NCBI RefSeq assembly: GCF_001296045.1
Contig: NZ_LJHS01000005.1
Coordinates: 248,001-312,000 of the forward strand
Origin: Rhizobium sp. AAP43
GTDB lineage: Bacteria; Pseudomonadota; Alphaproteobacteria; Rhizobiales; Rhizobiaceae
Reading direction: 5' to 3'
Length of the DNA: 64,000 nucleotides
The position numbers and the translations under genes were made by a program. A model generated the notes under the pieces. It did no database searches. It was not told the origin of the DNA and saw nothing but the letters and a program-made list of their open reading frames with translations. How positions within the stretch are numbered: position 1 is the first letter of the stretch; each line of letters opens with the position of its first letter. This document shows positions 36,916-45,233 of the stretch, one piece after another.

Positions 36916-37968
36916 ATGAAGACGATCAAGGGGCCGGCAATCTTTCTCGGCCAGTTTGCGGGCGATGCCGCACCGTTTAATTCCTGGGATGCGATCACCA
37001 AATGGGCCGCCGACAAGGGCTATGTGGGCGTGCAGGTTCCGACCTGGGCCAGCCAGCTGGTCGACCTGAAAAAGGCTGCAGACTCCAAGGATTATTGCGA
37101 CGAGCTTGCCGGTGTGGCGCAGGCCAATGGCGTCGAGATCACCGAGCTTTCCACCCATTTGCAGGGCCAGCTGGTCGCTGTGCATCCGGCCTATGACGAG
37201 GCCTTTGACGGCTTTGCCGCACCCGAGGTGCGCGGCAATCCGAAGGCGCGGCAGGAATGGGCCGTGAGCCAAGTCAAATACGCGTTGAAGGCGTCGCGCA
37301 ACCTCGGCATCAAGGCGCATGCGACCTTTTCCGGTGCACTGGCCTGGCCCTACATTTATCCGTGGCCGCAGCGTCCGGCCGGTCTGGTCGAGACTGCTTT
37401 CGACGAGTTGGCGCGCCGCTGGCTGCCGATCCTCGACTATGCCGAGGAGCAGGGCGTCGATGTTTGCTACGAGATCCATCCAGGCGAAGATCTGCATGAT
37501 GGCGTCACCTTCGAGATGTTCCTCGAGCGGGTGAAGAACCATAGCAGAGCCAACATGCTCTACGACCCCTCGCACTATGTGCTGCAGTGCCTCGACTATC
37601 TCGACAACATCGACATCTACAAAGACCGCATCAAGATGTTCCACGTCAAGGACGCGGAATTCAACCCGACCGGCCGGCAAGGCGTCTATGGCGGCTACCA
37701 GGGCTGGGTCAACAGGGCAGGGCGCTTCCGCTCGCTCGGTGATGGCCAGGTCGATTTCGGTGCGATTTTCTCGAAGATGGCAGCCAATGATTTCGACGGC
37801 TGGGCTGTTGTCGAGTGGGAATGCGCATTGAAGCATCCGGAAGACGGCGCCCGCGAAGGGGCGGAATTCGTCAAGGCGCATATCATCCGCGTGACCGAAC
37901 ATGCCTTCGACGATTTTGCCGCCGGCGGCACGGATGATGCGGCGAACCGGCGGATGCTGGGGCTGTAG
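36916..37968 (+). CDS. Sugar phosphate isomerase/epimerase (xylose isomerase-like TIM barrel)
   Basis: The 350-residue protein belongs to the AP endonuclease 2/IolE-like TIM barrel family. Likely metal ligands are Glu in VCYEIHPGEDL, Asp/His in LYDPSHYVLQ, His in MFHVKDAEF and the Glu of VVEWECAL. GGAGGAG precedes the inner ATG. Paired with a Gfo/Idh dehydrogenase, such enzymes often process 3-keto sugars or inositols. Confidence 0.85.
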   Translation: MKTIKGPAIFLGQFAGDAAPFNSWDAITKWAADKGYVGVQVPTWASQLVDLKKAADSKDYCDELAGVAQANGVEITELSTHLQGQLVAVHPAYDEAFDGFAAPEVRGNPKARQEWAVSQVKYALKASRNLGIKAHATFSGALAWPYIYPWPQRPAGLVETAFDELARRWLPILDYAEEQGVDVCYEIHPGEDLHDGVTFEMFLERVKNHSRANMLYDPSHYVLQCLDYLDNIDIYKDRIKMFHVKDAEFNPTGRQGVYGGYQGWVNRAGRFRSLGDGQVDFGAIFSKMAANDFDGWAVVEWECALKHPEDGAREGAEFVKAHIIRVTEHAFDDFAAGGTDDAANRRMLGL

Positions 37969-37979
37969 TCAGCTTTATT

Positions 37980-38130
37980 CCCCTCCCCAACCCCTCCCCA
38001 CAAGGGGGAGGGGCTTTGCCGCCGGCCTGTGAGCCCTCCTCCACGGTGCCATATGCCAAACAGGAAAAGGGACGCTTGCGGTGATCGCTCTCCCCCCTTG
38101 TGGGGGAGATGGCGGCAGCCAGAGGGGGCT
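37980..38130. repeat. Palindromic intergenic repeat between isomerase and dehydrogenase genes
   Basis: Contains the 34-base core (37980-38013) identical to that at 17036, plus a second inverted pair (CCCCCCTTGTGGGGGAGA, near 38093). It lies inside the operon and adds an untranslated 188-base spacer. Confidence 0.75.
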
Positions 38131-38156
38131 TCAAGGATAGCAAGGGAGAAAACACT

Positions 38157-39344
38157 ATGGCGATTGAAGCGAGCAAATCGGAACACCGCGCGGCAAAAAT
38201 CCGTCTGGGCATGGTCGGCGGCGGGCAGGGGGCGTTTATCGGTGCCGTACACCGCATGGCCGCCCGGCTCGACGATCAGTATGATCTGGTCGCGGGTGCG
38301 CTGTCGTCGACGGCGGAGAAGTCGCTGGCTTCGGGGCGCGATCTCGGCCTTGATCCGGAGCGTTGCTACGCCTCCTTCCAGGAGATGGCGGACAAGGAAT
38401 CGGCGCGTCCTGATGGCATCGAGGCGGTCTCGATCGTGACGCCGAACCATGTGCATTTTGCTGCCGCCAAGGCCTTCCTTGAAAAAGGCATCCACGTCAT
38501 CTGCGACAAGCCGCTGACCTCGAACCTGGAGGATGCAAAGGCTCTGAAAGAGGTGGCCGACAAGGCGAAGGCCCTCTTCATCCTGACACATAACTATACT
38601 GGCTATCCGATGGTCCGCCATGCCCGCGAACTGGTGGCATCCGGTGATCTCGGTGATATCAGGCTGGTGCATATGGAATATCCGCAGGATTGGCTGGCCG
38701 AACCGGTCGAGCAGACCGGGGCGAAACAGGCCGTCTGGCGCACCGACCCGGCACAATCCGGCGTCGGCGGCTCGACCGGCGATATCGGGACCCATGCCTA
38801 TAACCTCGGCAGTTTCATTTCCGGCCTTGAACTGGACGAACTGGCGGCTGATGTGCACACCTTCGTCGAAGGCCGTCGTCTGGATGACAACGCCCATGTG
38901 ATGCTGCGGTTCAAAGCCAAGGGCAGCGAAATGCCGGCCAAGGGCATGCTCTGGTGCAGCCAGGTGGCGACTGGCCATGAAAACGGGCTGAAGGTGCGGG
39001 TCTATGGCACCAAGGCTGGCATCGAATGGACGCAGGCCGATCCGAACTATCTCTGGTACACCCGTCTTGGCGAGCCCAAGCAGCTGATCACCCGTGGTGG
39101 CGCTGGGGCGAACTCTGCTGCTGCCCGTGTGACCCGCATTCCGTCGGGGCATCCGGAGGGGTATCTGGAAGCCTTTGCGACGATCTACACCGAGGCGGCT
39201 CACGCCATCCAAGCAGCGCGGACGGGAGCGGCCGTTGATCCGGCCGTGGTCTATCCGACGGTGGATGACGGGGTGAAGGGCGTGGCTTTTGTCACGGCCT
39301 GCATCGAGTCGTCGAAGAAGAATGGCGGTTGGGTGAAGGTTTAA
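38157..39344 (+). CDS. Gfo/Idh/MocA-family oxidoreductase
   Basis: The 395-residue NAD(P)-dependent dehydrogenase has the Rossmann motif GMVGGGQGAFIG (near 15) and the catalytic-lysine segment IHVICDKPLT (near 115), followed by the conserved C-terminal substrate domain (GGSTGDIGTHAYNL). It should oxidise a sugar or cyclitol brought in by the upstream transporter. AAGGGAG precedes the ATG. A very long terminator stem follows. Confidence 0.88.
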   Translation: MAIEASKSEHRAAKIRLGMVGGGQGAFIGAVHRMAARLDDQYDLVAGALSSTAEKSLASGRDLGLDPERCYASFQEMADKESARPDGIEAVSIVTPNHVHFAAAKAFLEKGIHVICDKPLTSNLEDAKALKEVADKAKALFILTHNYTGYPMVRHARELVASGDLGDIRLVHMEYPQDWLAEPVEQTGAKQAVWRTDPAQSGVGGSTGDIGTHAYNLGSFISGLELDELAADVHTFVEGRRLDDNAHVMLRFKAKGSEMPAKGMLWCSQVATGHENGLKVRVYGTKAGIEWTQADPNYLWYTRLGEPKQLITRGGAGANSAAARVTRIPSGHPEGYLEAFATIYTEAAHAIQAARTGAAVDPAVVYPTVDDGVKGVAFVTACIESSKKNGGWVKV

Positions 39345-39348
39345 ACGC

Positions 39349-39397
39349 CCAACGGGAACCTCCCGGTGCTGAAGCCGGGAGGTTCCCGTTGGCTTTT
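39349..39397 (+). terminator. Intrinsic terminator of the sugar operon
   Basis: An 18-bp perfect stem (left arm begins CCAACGGGAACC, right arm ends GGTTCCCGTTGG) with an 8-base loop and CTTTT after it. It reaches to within 3 bases of the convergent gene's stop. Confidence 0.85.
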
Positions 39398-39399
39398 AC

Positions 39400-40719
39400 C
39401 TATCCCCCTGCGGAAAGCGGTGGCAGGAGTGTCACGGTCCAGTTGGCGACGTCCTGGCCGTTGTACGACACGGTGTTGATCAACGGGCCGTTGCCCAGGC
39501 GATCGCTGAAGGGAATAGAGTAGACCTGATTGGTAGAGGCCGCGAAGAGCTCGGCTGCATACGTGTTATAATAGGGATGATCCGGTTGCGCCTCGCGGAA
39601 GGCCGGCAGCGGAGAGAGCTTCCACCAGGCATCGGATTTCATGTCCTTGAGCGCGACGTCCTGGCCTGCGGGCACCGTATTGCTGTTGATCAGACCGAGC
39701 AGAAGGCCTGTTGTTACCTCGCCGATCAACAGCTTCTGCGTTGTCAGCTCGACCGCTTGATCTTCCAGATCCCAGGACTTTACCTGGCTTGAGAGTTTGC
39801 TCCAGCCCAATCCTGAAAATGTCACCGCCGAATTGATGACCTGGCCGTAGATAGCCGTGTTGTAACTGACGGGATCCACAGCGGATATCGTCGCGTTGCA
39901 TTCTTTGAAGGTCGGCCCTTGTGCACTGCTATCGCCCGTGATCGTGGTGTGGATTTCCCCATTCAAGGTCAACGAGCCATTGGCAGCTGCTGTGGCCACG
40001 TGGTCGAGTGTTAGTATGTAGTTTGTGGTCTTTTGTGTTTTTTTAGACTTATAGAGAAAGGCATTGGAGTTGACGATCTTCGTCAACTGACCGGCTGCAT
40101 GGACGGATTGCAGATAGGGAATGAAGCTCTGATAGGGCGTGGCAGGCGGCGGAGCGTAGGAGGAGGGACCGATAAACCGCACCCAATCACCCGCTGCGTC
40201 TTTCACCAAAGCGCCCCAAGGCGGCGAGGAACTGGCACCCAGTTTCGCCGCGATGGTGTTGGCGTCGGCGGTGTATCCGACTGATTGGATGAGGGTGCCA
40301 TCGGCGGCGTAACTCGCAATCTCCATCGGCGCTGTGAAGTAGTTGATCGCGGTCATATCACCCTGGTCGCCGGCATTGCCCGTCATTGTGATTTCAAAGG
40401 TTTGGAACAGGGTTTGGTAATCCATCCCGCCGCCGATGAAAGTGGGAGCACTGGTGCGCGATTGCAGCGCATTGCCATAGGAAACATAGACGAGGATCGA
40501 GACGGCCTGATTGATCGTCAGCCCTGTTGGGCCTATGTCTTTCAGGCTCAGGGGCTCCGACATCAGGTTGTGGGGCTTGATCTCAACGGATTTCCCATTC
40601 CCGTAGGTCACGTCGAAATTTGTGGTGCCCGGGGCGCCGTTCTGAAAGCTGATGAAGACCTCGTGCCCGTGATACGGCGTGTTGTTGATAAAGTTCAGTT
40701 GCAGTTGTTTCTGTGCCAT
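39400..40719 (-). CDS. GH64/thaumatin-like (beta-1,3-glucanase-like) protein
   Basis: The 439-residue protein has no signal peptide. Order and spacing of segments resemble glycoside hydrolase family 64: an opening strand LQLNFINNT, ILVYVSYGNAL, then QTFEITMTG followed by MTAINYFTAPMEI, an ADGT turn, and near the end NQVYSIPFSDRLG followed by WTVTLLP. In GH64 enzymes the first of these carries the acid Glu (present here) and the second carries the base Asp (VDxF), which here is Asn (INYF). It may therefore be a non-catalytic binding protein. GGAG precedes the ATG by 6 bases. Family assignment is from memory of consensus motifs, hence the moderate score. Confidence 0.55.
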   Translation of the reverse strand: MAQKQLQLNFINNTPYHGHEVFISFQNGAPGTTNFDVTYGNGKSVEIKPHNLMSEPLSLKDIGPTGLTINQAVSILVYVSYGNALQSRTSAPTFIGGGMDYQTLFQTFEITMTGNAGDQGDMTAINYFTAPMEIASYAADGTLIQSVGYTADANTIAAKLGASSSPPWGALVKDAAGDWVRFIGPSSYAPPPATPYQSFIPYLQSVHAAGQLTKIVNSNAFLYKSKKTQKTTNYILTLDHVATAAANGSLTLNGEIHTTITGDSSAQGPTFKECNATISAVDPVSYNTAIYGQVINSAVTFSGLGWSKLSSQVKSWDLEDQAVELTTQKLLIGEVTTGLLLGLINSNTVPAGQDVALKDMKSDAWWKLSPLPAFREAQPDHPYYNTYAAELFAASTNQVYSIPFSDRLGNGPLINTVSYNGQDVANWTVTLLPPLSAGG

Positions 40720-40974
40720 TGAGTGCTCCAGCCAATCCTGAACGAGAGTGAACTTGTCCATCTTAGCGATGGCTAAGATTGCTGTCTGCATCAATGGTTG
40801 CATTTATTTTTGGATGCAATCATTTTTGACTGATCTCTGTGAGGTAAAAGGCCTCCACCTACAACGTTGCAGTTTTTTCGCCGCGCTGTCTTCACCCCGT
40901 TGCGGCTTTGCCCTAAACCGCTAGCGATGTTTGCACGGCGGCACGCCCGCCGAGACGAGACGAAGGACCTGTCG
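40720..40974. other. Divergent intergenic region with hairpin 40795-40822
   Basis: The gap between the GH64-like and beta-glucosidase genes contains an inverted repeat TGGTTGCAT/ATGCAATCA with a 10-base loop, followed by TTTTT on the plus strand. The stem lies about 75 bases before the GH64-like start and may be an operator or an attenuator. I see no hexamer pair I would trust. Confidence 0.4.
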
Positions 40975-42348
40975 ATGATCGATCCCAAGGCACTTGCCGA
41001 ACGTTTTCCCGGTGACTTCCTGTTCGGTGTCGCTACCGCCTCCTTCCAGATCGAAGGGGCGTCGAAGGCCGATGGTCGCAAGCCCTCGATCTGGGATGCG
41101 TTTTCCAACATGCCGGGGCGGGTGTTCGGGCGCCACAATGGCGATGTGGCCTGCGATCACTACAACAGGTGGGAAAGCGATCTCGATCTGATCAAGGACA
41201 TGGGCGTCACCGGCTATCGTTTCTCGATTGCCTGGCCGCGGATCATTCCTGATGGGGCGGGCCCGATCAACGAGAAGGGTCTCGATTTCTATGACAACCT
41301 TGTCGATGGCCTGAAGGCACGCGGCATCAAGGCCTATGCGACGCTTTACCATTGGGATCTGCCGCTTTCGCTGATGGGTGAGGGCGGCTGGACGGCGCGC
41401 CCCACGGCGCAGGGTTTCCAACGTTACACCAAGGTGGTGATGGAACGCCTCGGTGACCGGCTTGATGCGGTCGCGACCTTCAACGAGCCCTGGTGCTCGG
41501 TCTGGCTCAGCCATCTCTATGGCGTGCATGCGCCGGGTGAGCGCAGCATGGATGCGGCCCTTCATGCGCTGCACTACACCAATCTTGCGCATGGGCTTTC
41601 GGTCCAGGCGATCCGCGAAGTGGCGCCCAAGGTGCCGGTCGGGCTGGTGCTCAACGCGCATGAGACGCTGCCAGGGTCTGAGGCCACGGAGGATCGTGCG
41701 GCGGCCGAGCGGGCGCATCAGTTCCACAATGGCGTTTTCTTCGATCCGGTTTTCAAGGGCGAGTACCCGGCCGAGTTCCTCTCGGCCCTTGGCCATCGCA
41801 TGCCGAAGATCGAAGAGGGGGACTTGTCCATCATCAGCCAGCCGCTCGATTGGTGGGGGCTCAACTACTACACACCGATGCGGGTCTCTGACGATCCGAC
41901 GCCGGGTGCCGAATTCCCGGCAACCGTCAATGCAGCACCTGTGTCGGATGTGAAAACCGATATTGGCTGGGAAGTCTACGCGCCGGCGCTGAAGTCGCTC
42001 GTCGAGCGGCTCTATGCCCGTTACGATCTGCCAGTCTGCTACATCACCGAGAATGGCGCCTGCTACAATATGGAGGTCGAAGGCGGCGAGGTCGATGACC
42101 AGCCGCGGCTCGATTACTACGCCGAACATCTCGACAAGGTGGCTGATCTGATCGCCGAGGGCTATCCGATGCAGGGTTATTTCGCCTGGTCGCTGATGGA
42201 CAATTTCGAATGGGCGGAAGGCTACCGGATGCGCTTCGGCCTTGTGCATGTCGATTATGACACCCAGGTTCGCACCATCAAGAAGAGCGGCAAGTGGTAT
42301 CGGGATCTGGCAGCCGAATTTCCCAAGGGAAATTTCAAGGCTGACTAG
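40975..42348 (+). CDS. bglB: Beta-glucosidase, glycoside hydrolase family 1
   Basis: The 457-residue cytoplasmic GH1 enzyme has the N-terminal signature FLFGVATASFQIEGA (near 16), the acid/base Glu in TFNEPWC (near 171) and the nucleophile Glu in YITENGACYN (near 362), plus WSLMDNFEWAEGY near the C-terminus. It hydrolyses beta-glucosides or cellobiose. AAGGA precedes the chosen ATG; the frame is open 36 codons upstream without a site. It stands alone on its strand. Confidence 0.93.
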   Translation: MIDPKALAERFPGDFLFGVATASFQIEGASKADGRKPSIWDAFSNMPGRVFGRHNGDVACDHYNRWESDLDLIKDMGVTGYRFSIAWPRIIPDGAGPINEKGLDFYDNLVDGLKARGIKAYATLYHWDLPLSLMGEGGWTARPTAQGFQRYTKVVMERLGDRLDAVATFNEPWCSVWLSHLYGVHAPGERSMDAALHALHYTNLAHGLSVQAIREVAPKVPVGLVLNAHETLPGSEATEDRAAAERAHQFHNGVFFDPVFKGEYPAEFLSALGHRMPKIEEGDLSIISQPLDWWGLNYYTPMRVSDDPTPGAEFPATVNAAPVSDVKTDIGWEVYAPALKSLVERLYARYDLPVCYITENGACYNMEVEGGEVDDQPRLDYYAEHLDKVADLIAEGYPMQGYFAWSLMDNFEWAEGYRMRFGLVHVDYDTQVRTIKKSGKWYRDLAAEFPKGNFKAD

Positions 42349-42366
42349 TCGCCGTCATCGTGGGCG

Positions 42367-42759
42367 TTATCCGAGCTTTATGAGTTTCGCTCCGGCTTCC
42401 GCATTCCGCTCGTCGAAGCGGGTGCGGGCAGACTGGATGTCCTCGTGATTGGAGAAGACCCAGCCGCCCAGAGCCTTGACCGGCGCTGAGAAGGATCGTC
42501 CGAGATCGGTGAGGGCATATTCGACCTTGGGCGGCACGGTCGGGTGGACTGTCCGCTCGACAATCCCGTCCCGCTCCAGCGCTCTCAGCGTGAGGGTTAG
42601 CATCCGCTGCGACACGCCAACGACCATGCGTTTCAGATCGCTGAAGCGCTGTGGCCCGTCATCCAGCATCATGATCACGAGTACGGTCCACTTGTCACCG
42701 AGCCGCGCCAGCATCTCGCTGACCGTCGTACACTTGGCCGGATCATAGCCGTTACACAT
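42367..42759 (-). CDS. HxlR-family transcriptional regulator
   Basis: The 130-residue winged-HTH protein has the family's N-terminal cysteines (CNGYDPAKC) and the motif LGDKWTVLVIMMLDDGPQRF, SDLKRMV.GVSQRMLTLTLRALERDG. HxlR proteins often sense electrophiles or oxidants through the N-terminal Cys. GAGGAG precedes the ATG. It is divergent from a nitroreductase, its probable target. Confidence 0.9.
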   Translation of the reverse strand: MCNGYDPAKCTTVSEMLARLGDKWTVLVIMMLDDGPQRFSDLKRMVVGVSQRMLTLTLRALERDGIVERTVHPTVPPKVEYALTDLGRSFSAPVKALGGWVFSNHEDIQSARTRFDERNAEAGAKLIKLG

Positions 42760-42787
42760 TTCGGTTCTCCTCGTGAAACCTGGTATC

Positions 42788-42813
42788 AGAAATGTGCCTG
42801 CTTGCACATTTCT
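42788..42813. promoter_or_regulatory. Probable HxlR operator
   Basis: A perfect 10-bp inverted repeat AGAAATGTGC/GCACATTTCT with a 6-base centre lies 29 bases before the hxlR-type start. A second, weaker dyad CTGGT/ACCAG (42833-42853) sits between it and the nitroreductase gene. Both face the divergent promoters. Confidence 0.6.
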
Positions 42814-42917
42814 TTGGGTTCCCTATCTAGGCCTGGTTACTAATCAATACCAGACCTTGTGCGTCTCGCCAATGCCTCCCAGGCGAACCAAGGGTCGAAA
42901 CCTGGATGGAGATCCTG

Positions 42918-43556
42918 ATGTCCGCACTAATCGAAAAGCTGAACTGGCGCTATGCCACCAAGAAGATGGACCCCACGAAGAGCGTTCCCGAAGACAAGGT
43001 CGAGCGCATTATCGAGGCGGCGCGTCTCGCGCCCACCTCCAGCGGGTTGCAGCCCTTCGAGGTCATCGTTGTGACCAATCCTGAGGTCCGCGCCCGAATC
43101 CAGGAAATTGCCTGGAACCAGGCGCAGGTGACCGAAGGGTCGCACCTTCTCGTTTTCGCGGCCTGGGACAATTACACGACTGACCGCATCAACGACATGT
43201 TCGACCTCGTCAATGAGGAGCGTGGCTTCAAGAACGAAGGCTGGGAAAACTACCGCCAGATGCTGCTCAACATGTATCCGGGCCGTGAGGCCGAGGTCAA
43301 TTTCGAGCACGCCGCCCGTCAGGCTTATATCGGCTTTGGCATGTCGGTGGCCGCTGCCGCCTTTGAAGGCGTCGATGCAACCCCGATGGAAGGTTTCGAT
43401 GCGGCCAAACTCGACGAGATCCTTGGCCTTCGCGAAAAGGGCCTGCGATCGGTCACAATCCTGCCGCTCGGCTATCGCGCTGCGGAAGGGGATTGGCTGG
43501 CTGGCCTGAAGAAGGTCCGCCGTCCGAAGGACCAGTTCGTGTCCGTGGTTGCCTGA
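42918..43556 (+). CDS. NAD(P)H-dependent nitroreductase family oxidoreductase
   Basis: The 212-residue flavoprotein matches the NfsB-like group: N-terminal WRYATKKMDPTK and AARLAPTSSGLQPFEVIVV (FMN phosphate site), and C-terminal LREKGLRSVTILPLGYRA. It should reduce quinones or nitro compounds with FMN. GGAG lies 6 bases before the second ATG, which I use. A terminator follows. Confidence 0.9.
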   Translation: MSALIEKLNWRYATKKMDPTKSVPEDKVERIIEAARLAPTSSGLQPFEVIVVTNPEVRARIQEIAWNQAQVTEGSHLLVFAAWDNYTTDRINDMFDLVNEERGFKNEGWENYRQMLLNMYPGREAEVNFEHAARQAYIGFGMSVAAAAFEGVDATPMEGFDAAKLDEILGLREKGLRSVTILPLGYRAAEGDWLAGLKKVRRPKDQFVSVVA

Positions 43557-43594
43557 TATCCTCTTTATCGGACCGCTGTTCCAAAAATGCTTGC

Positions 43595-43623
43595 AAGGGC
43601 TCTGGATTTCCAGGGCCCTTTTT
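43595..43623 (+). terminator. Intrinsic terminator of the nitroreductase gene
   Basis: Stem AGGGCTCTGG/CCAGGGCCCT (one wobble pair) with an ATTT loop and five T. It separates the nitroreductase from the reb locus. Confidence 0.85.
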
Positions 43624-43833
43624 CATGTCGGGTAAACACGGCATCGCCCCAAGAGGAAAATACAACCAAGAGTACGCATGCTTCATTCTGTGCAAGGTTG
43701 TGGAAAACCTCCGTTGGGAGATTGTTGCCTTGCTCGAGGTTGCAATGGCCTCAATCGAGATTCTTGCATTCTTATCAGATGGATAGGCTTTCCTGCTGGA
43801 CTGCAGGGAAGGCGAAATGGCGCATATGGCTGG

Positions 43834-43864
43834 TTGATTGTGACAGGATGTGACTATCTATAAT
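43834..43864 (+). promoter_or_regulatory. Candidate reb-locus promoter with TGTGAC direct repeat
   Basis: A perfect -10 TATAAT (43859-43864) lies 115 bases before the first reb gene. The nearest -35 candidates are badly spaced: TTGATT at 43834 with 19 bases, TTGTGA at 43838 with 15. Over the -35 region TGTGAC occurs twice, 10 bases apart (43839-43844 and 43849-43854), resembling Crp/Fnr half-sites on one face of the helix. The remaining upstream sequence to 43624 holds nothing else I can support. Confidence 0.45.
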
Positions 43865-43978
43865 TGCATAAAATATTAAACATGTACCAAAAGCTACAGA
43901 ACTGATGTGATCGCTAATTTACAACCGCCTTGTCCACCAGACGTAGAAAATGAAGCAGCTTAGAGCAGGTTAGTCGCG

Positions 43979-44188
43979 ATGAGTGCACCACAGACTGGAA
44001 ACGGAACTGCATCCGTGATGACCGAGGCTCCGAGTGTCGCGGTCAGCATGTTCTACCAGGCCGCCGGCCATGCCTATTCACTTTCCATGCAAAATGCGAC
44101 GGCGGCGCAGCAAAATATCAATACGCTCGCGCCCTCGGTCATCGCCAATGCTCTGGCACTCCTCAACAAGCCGCCAGCGGCGCCTTAG
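43979..44188 (+). CDS. Short RebB-family R-body protein
   Basis: The 69-residue product aligns with the central part of the RebB family: MFYQAAGHAYSLSMQNATAA then QQNINTL. It can be laid over YQAASHSTGLMFENSVTAQ...NQNIL of the RebB protein encoded at 46506. It lacks the usual C-terminal third containing the VDTISDA-like motif, ending in ALLNKPPAAP, so it is either a short structural variant or a chaperone-like subunit. First gene of the reb locus; only a weak AGCAGG precedes its ATG. Confidence 0.7.
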   Translation: MSAPQTGNGTASVMTEAPSVAVSMFYQAAGHAYSLSMQNATAAQQNINTLAPSVIANALALLNKPPAAP

Positions 44189-44308
44189 CGGAAGGACCGT
44201 TTCGCAGAGAGCGGGAGATCTTGCCGCGTATCTCGCAACCCTTGTCAGTGTGTTTTGAGCCTTGGCCGCGTGTGGCGGCTTCTATCACCAAATGATCGGG
44301 ATGAAGTC

Positions 44309-45232
44309 ATGTGGATGCTGAAGAGAAAGGAGCAGGCGGTTGCGCAGTCGAGGACCGAGCCGGCTCCTCTGCTGCAACCGGGACCTCCTTTGGCCGCACC
44401 TCCGACCGTTGTGGCGGCCGCGCTTGCAGCCAATTCTGTACCTCAAGCGGCAATGCAGACCGCAGCGCCGGCTGGAGCCGTATCGGTGCCGCCGGCCGCC
44501 GCTACAGTCCGCCCTGTTCCGGTGGCGCCATCATCGGCCCCATCCCAGGCTGCGCCCGCCCCTGTTCGCCTTGGTGTCAGCCCAGTCTCCGCCGCTGCAC
44601 CTTCCGTTCGGCCGTCCGGGATTGCTGCCGTTCCGCCCGGTGGCAATCCCGGTCCGGGGCAGGTGTCGAATGGGGCTCAGATGGCGCAGGCTCAGACCCG
44701 TCAAGGGCCGCCGATTGCGGCTGGCAATTCCAATCCGGCTCAGCCGCCTGCGTCGGTGGTTCCAGTTGCGCCGCGGGCACCCGTATCCGGCACACCGATG
44801 TCGCTTACGACTGAGCCTTTGTCGGCCGATACTCAACCTGACGGTCTAAGGCTCGAAAGCAAAACGGACGAGAAAGCCACGAACAAGCTCGGTGACACCG
44901 GAGGTGATGGGTCTGGTGGGGGCACGACACCCCCAAGCGGTCCTCTGATCGGGATATCGGATGCAACGGTCGAGACCTTTGCGTCCGCAGCGCTCGGCCA
45001 GGTCGTCTCGATGCTGGGCGAGGATACCCGGACCTACCTGCAGGGGATGGAGCAGATCTATACGGCCGCCGCCGGTAAGGCGTTGGCGATGATCGCCAGT
45101 GGCGTCTCATCGGAGCAGGAGACCGGCAAGACGTTGCTGACCCAGATCAAGGCGTCGCAACAGGATACCACGGCCTTTGCCACCGACATTGCAAGTCTCG
45201 CCAAACAATTCGTCAGCATCAAGGGAGGTTGA
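44309..45232 (+). CDS. R-body-locus protein: Pro/Ala-rich linker plus helical C-terminus
   Basis: The 307-residue protein begins with a basic patch (MWMLKRKEQ), continues as about 190 residues rich in Pro, Ala, Val and Gln with no predicted fold, and ends in an amphipathic helical domain (about 215-305; SDATVETFASAALGQVVSML onward). I know no function for it. Its location between RebB-family genes suggests an R-body assembly or anchoring factor. The frame is open 18 codons upstream from a TTG, but the ATG has GGGATGAAG just before it. Its stop lies one base before the next ATG. Confidence 0.7.
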   Translation: MWMLKRKEQAVAQSRTEPAPLLQPGPPLAAPPTVVAAALAANSVPQAAMQTAAPAGAVSVPPAAATVRPVPVAPSSAPSQAAPAPVRLGVSPVSAAAPSVRPSGIAAVPPGGNPGPGQVSNGAQMAQAQTRQGPPIAAGNSNPAQPPASVVPVAPRAPVSGTPMSLTTEPLSADTQPDGLRLESKTDEKATNKLGDTGGDGSGGGTTPPSGPLIGISDATVETFASAALGQVVSMLGEDTRTYLQGMEQIYTAAAGKALAMIASGVSSEQETGKTLLTQIKASQQDTTAFATDIASLAKQFVSIKGG

Positions 45233-45233
45233 G

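Noticed and set aside
43624..43978. Sigma-54 promoter upstream of the reb genes
   Set aside because: No TGGC and TTGC pair with the required spacing (GG-N10-GC) was found; only a sigma-70-like -10 is convincing.
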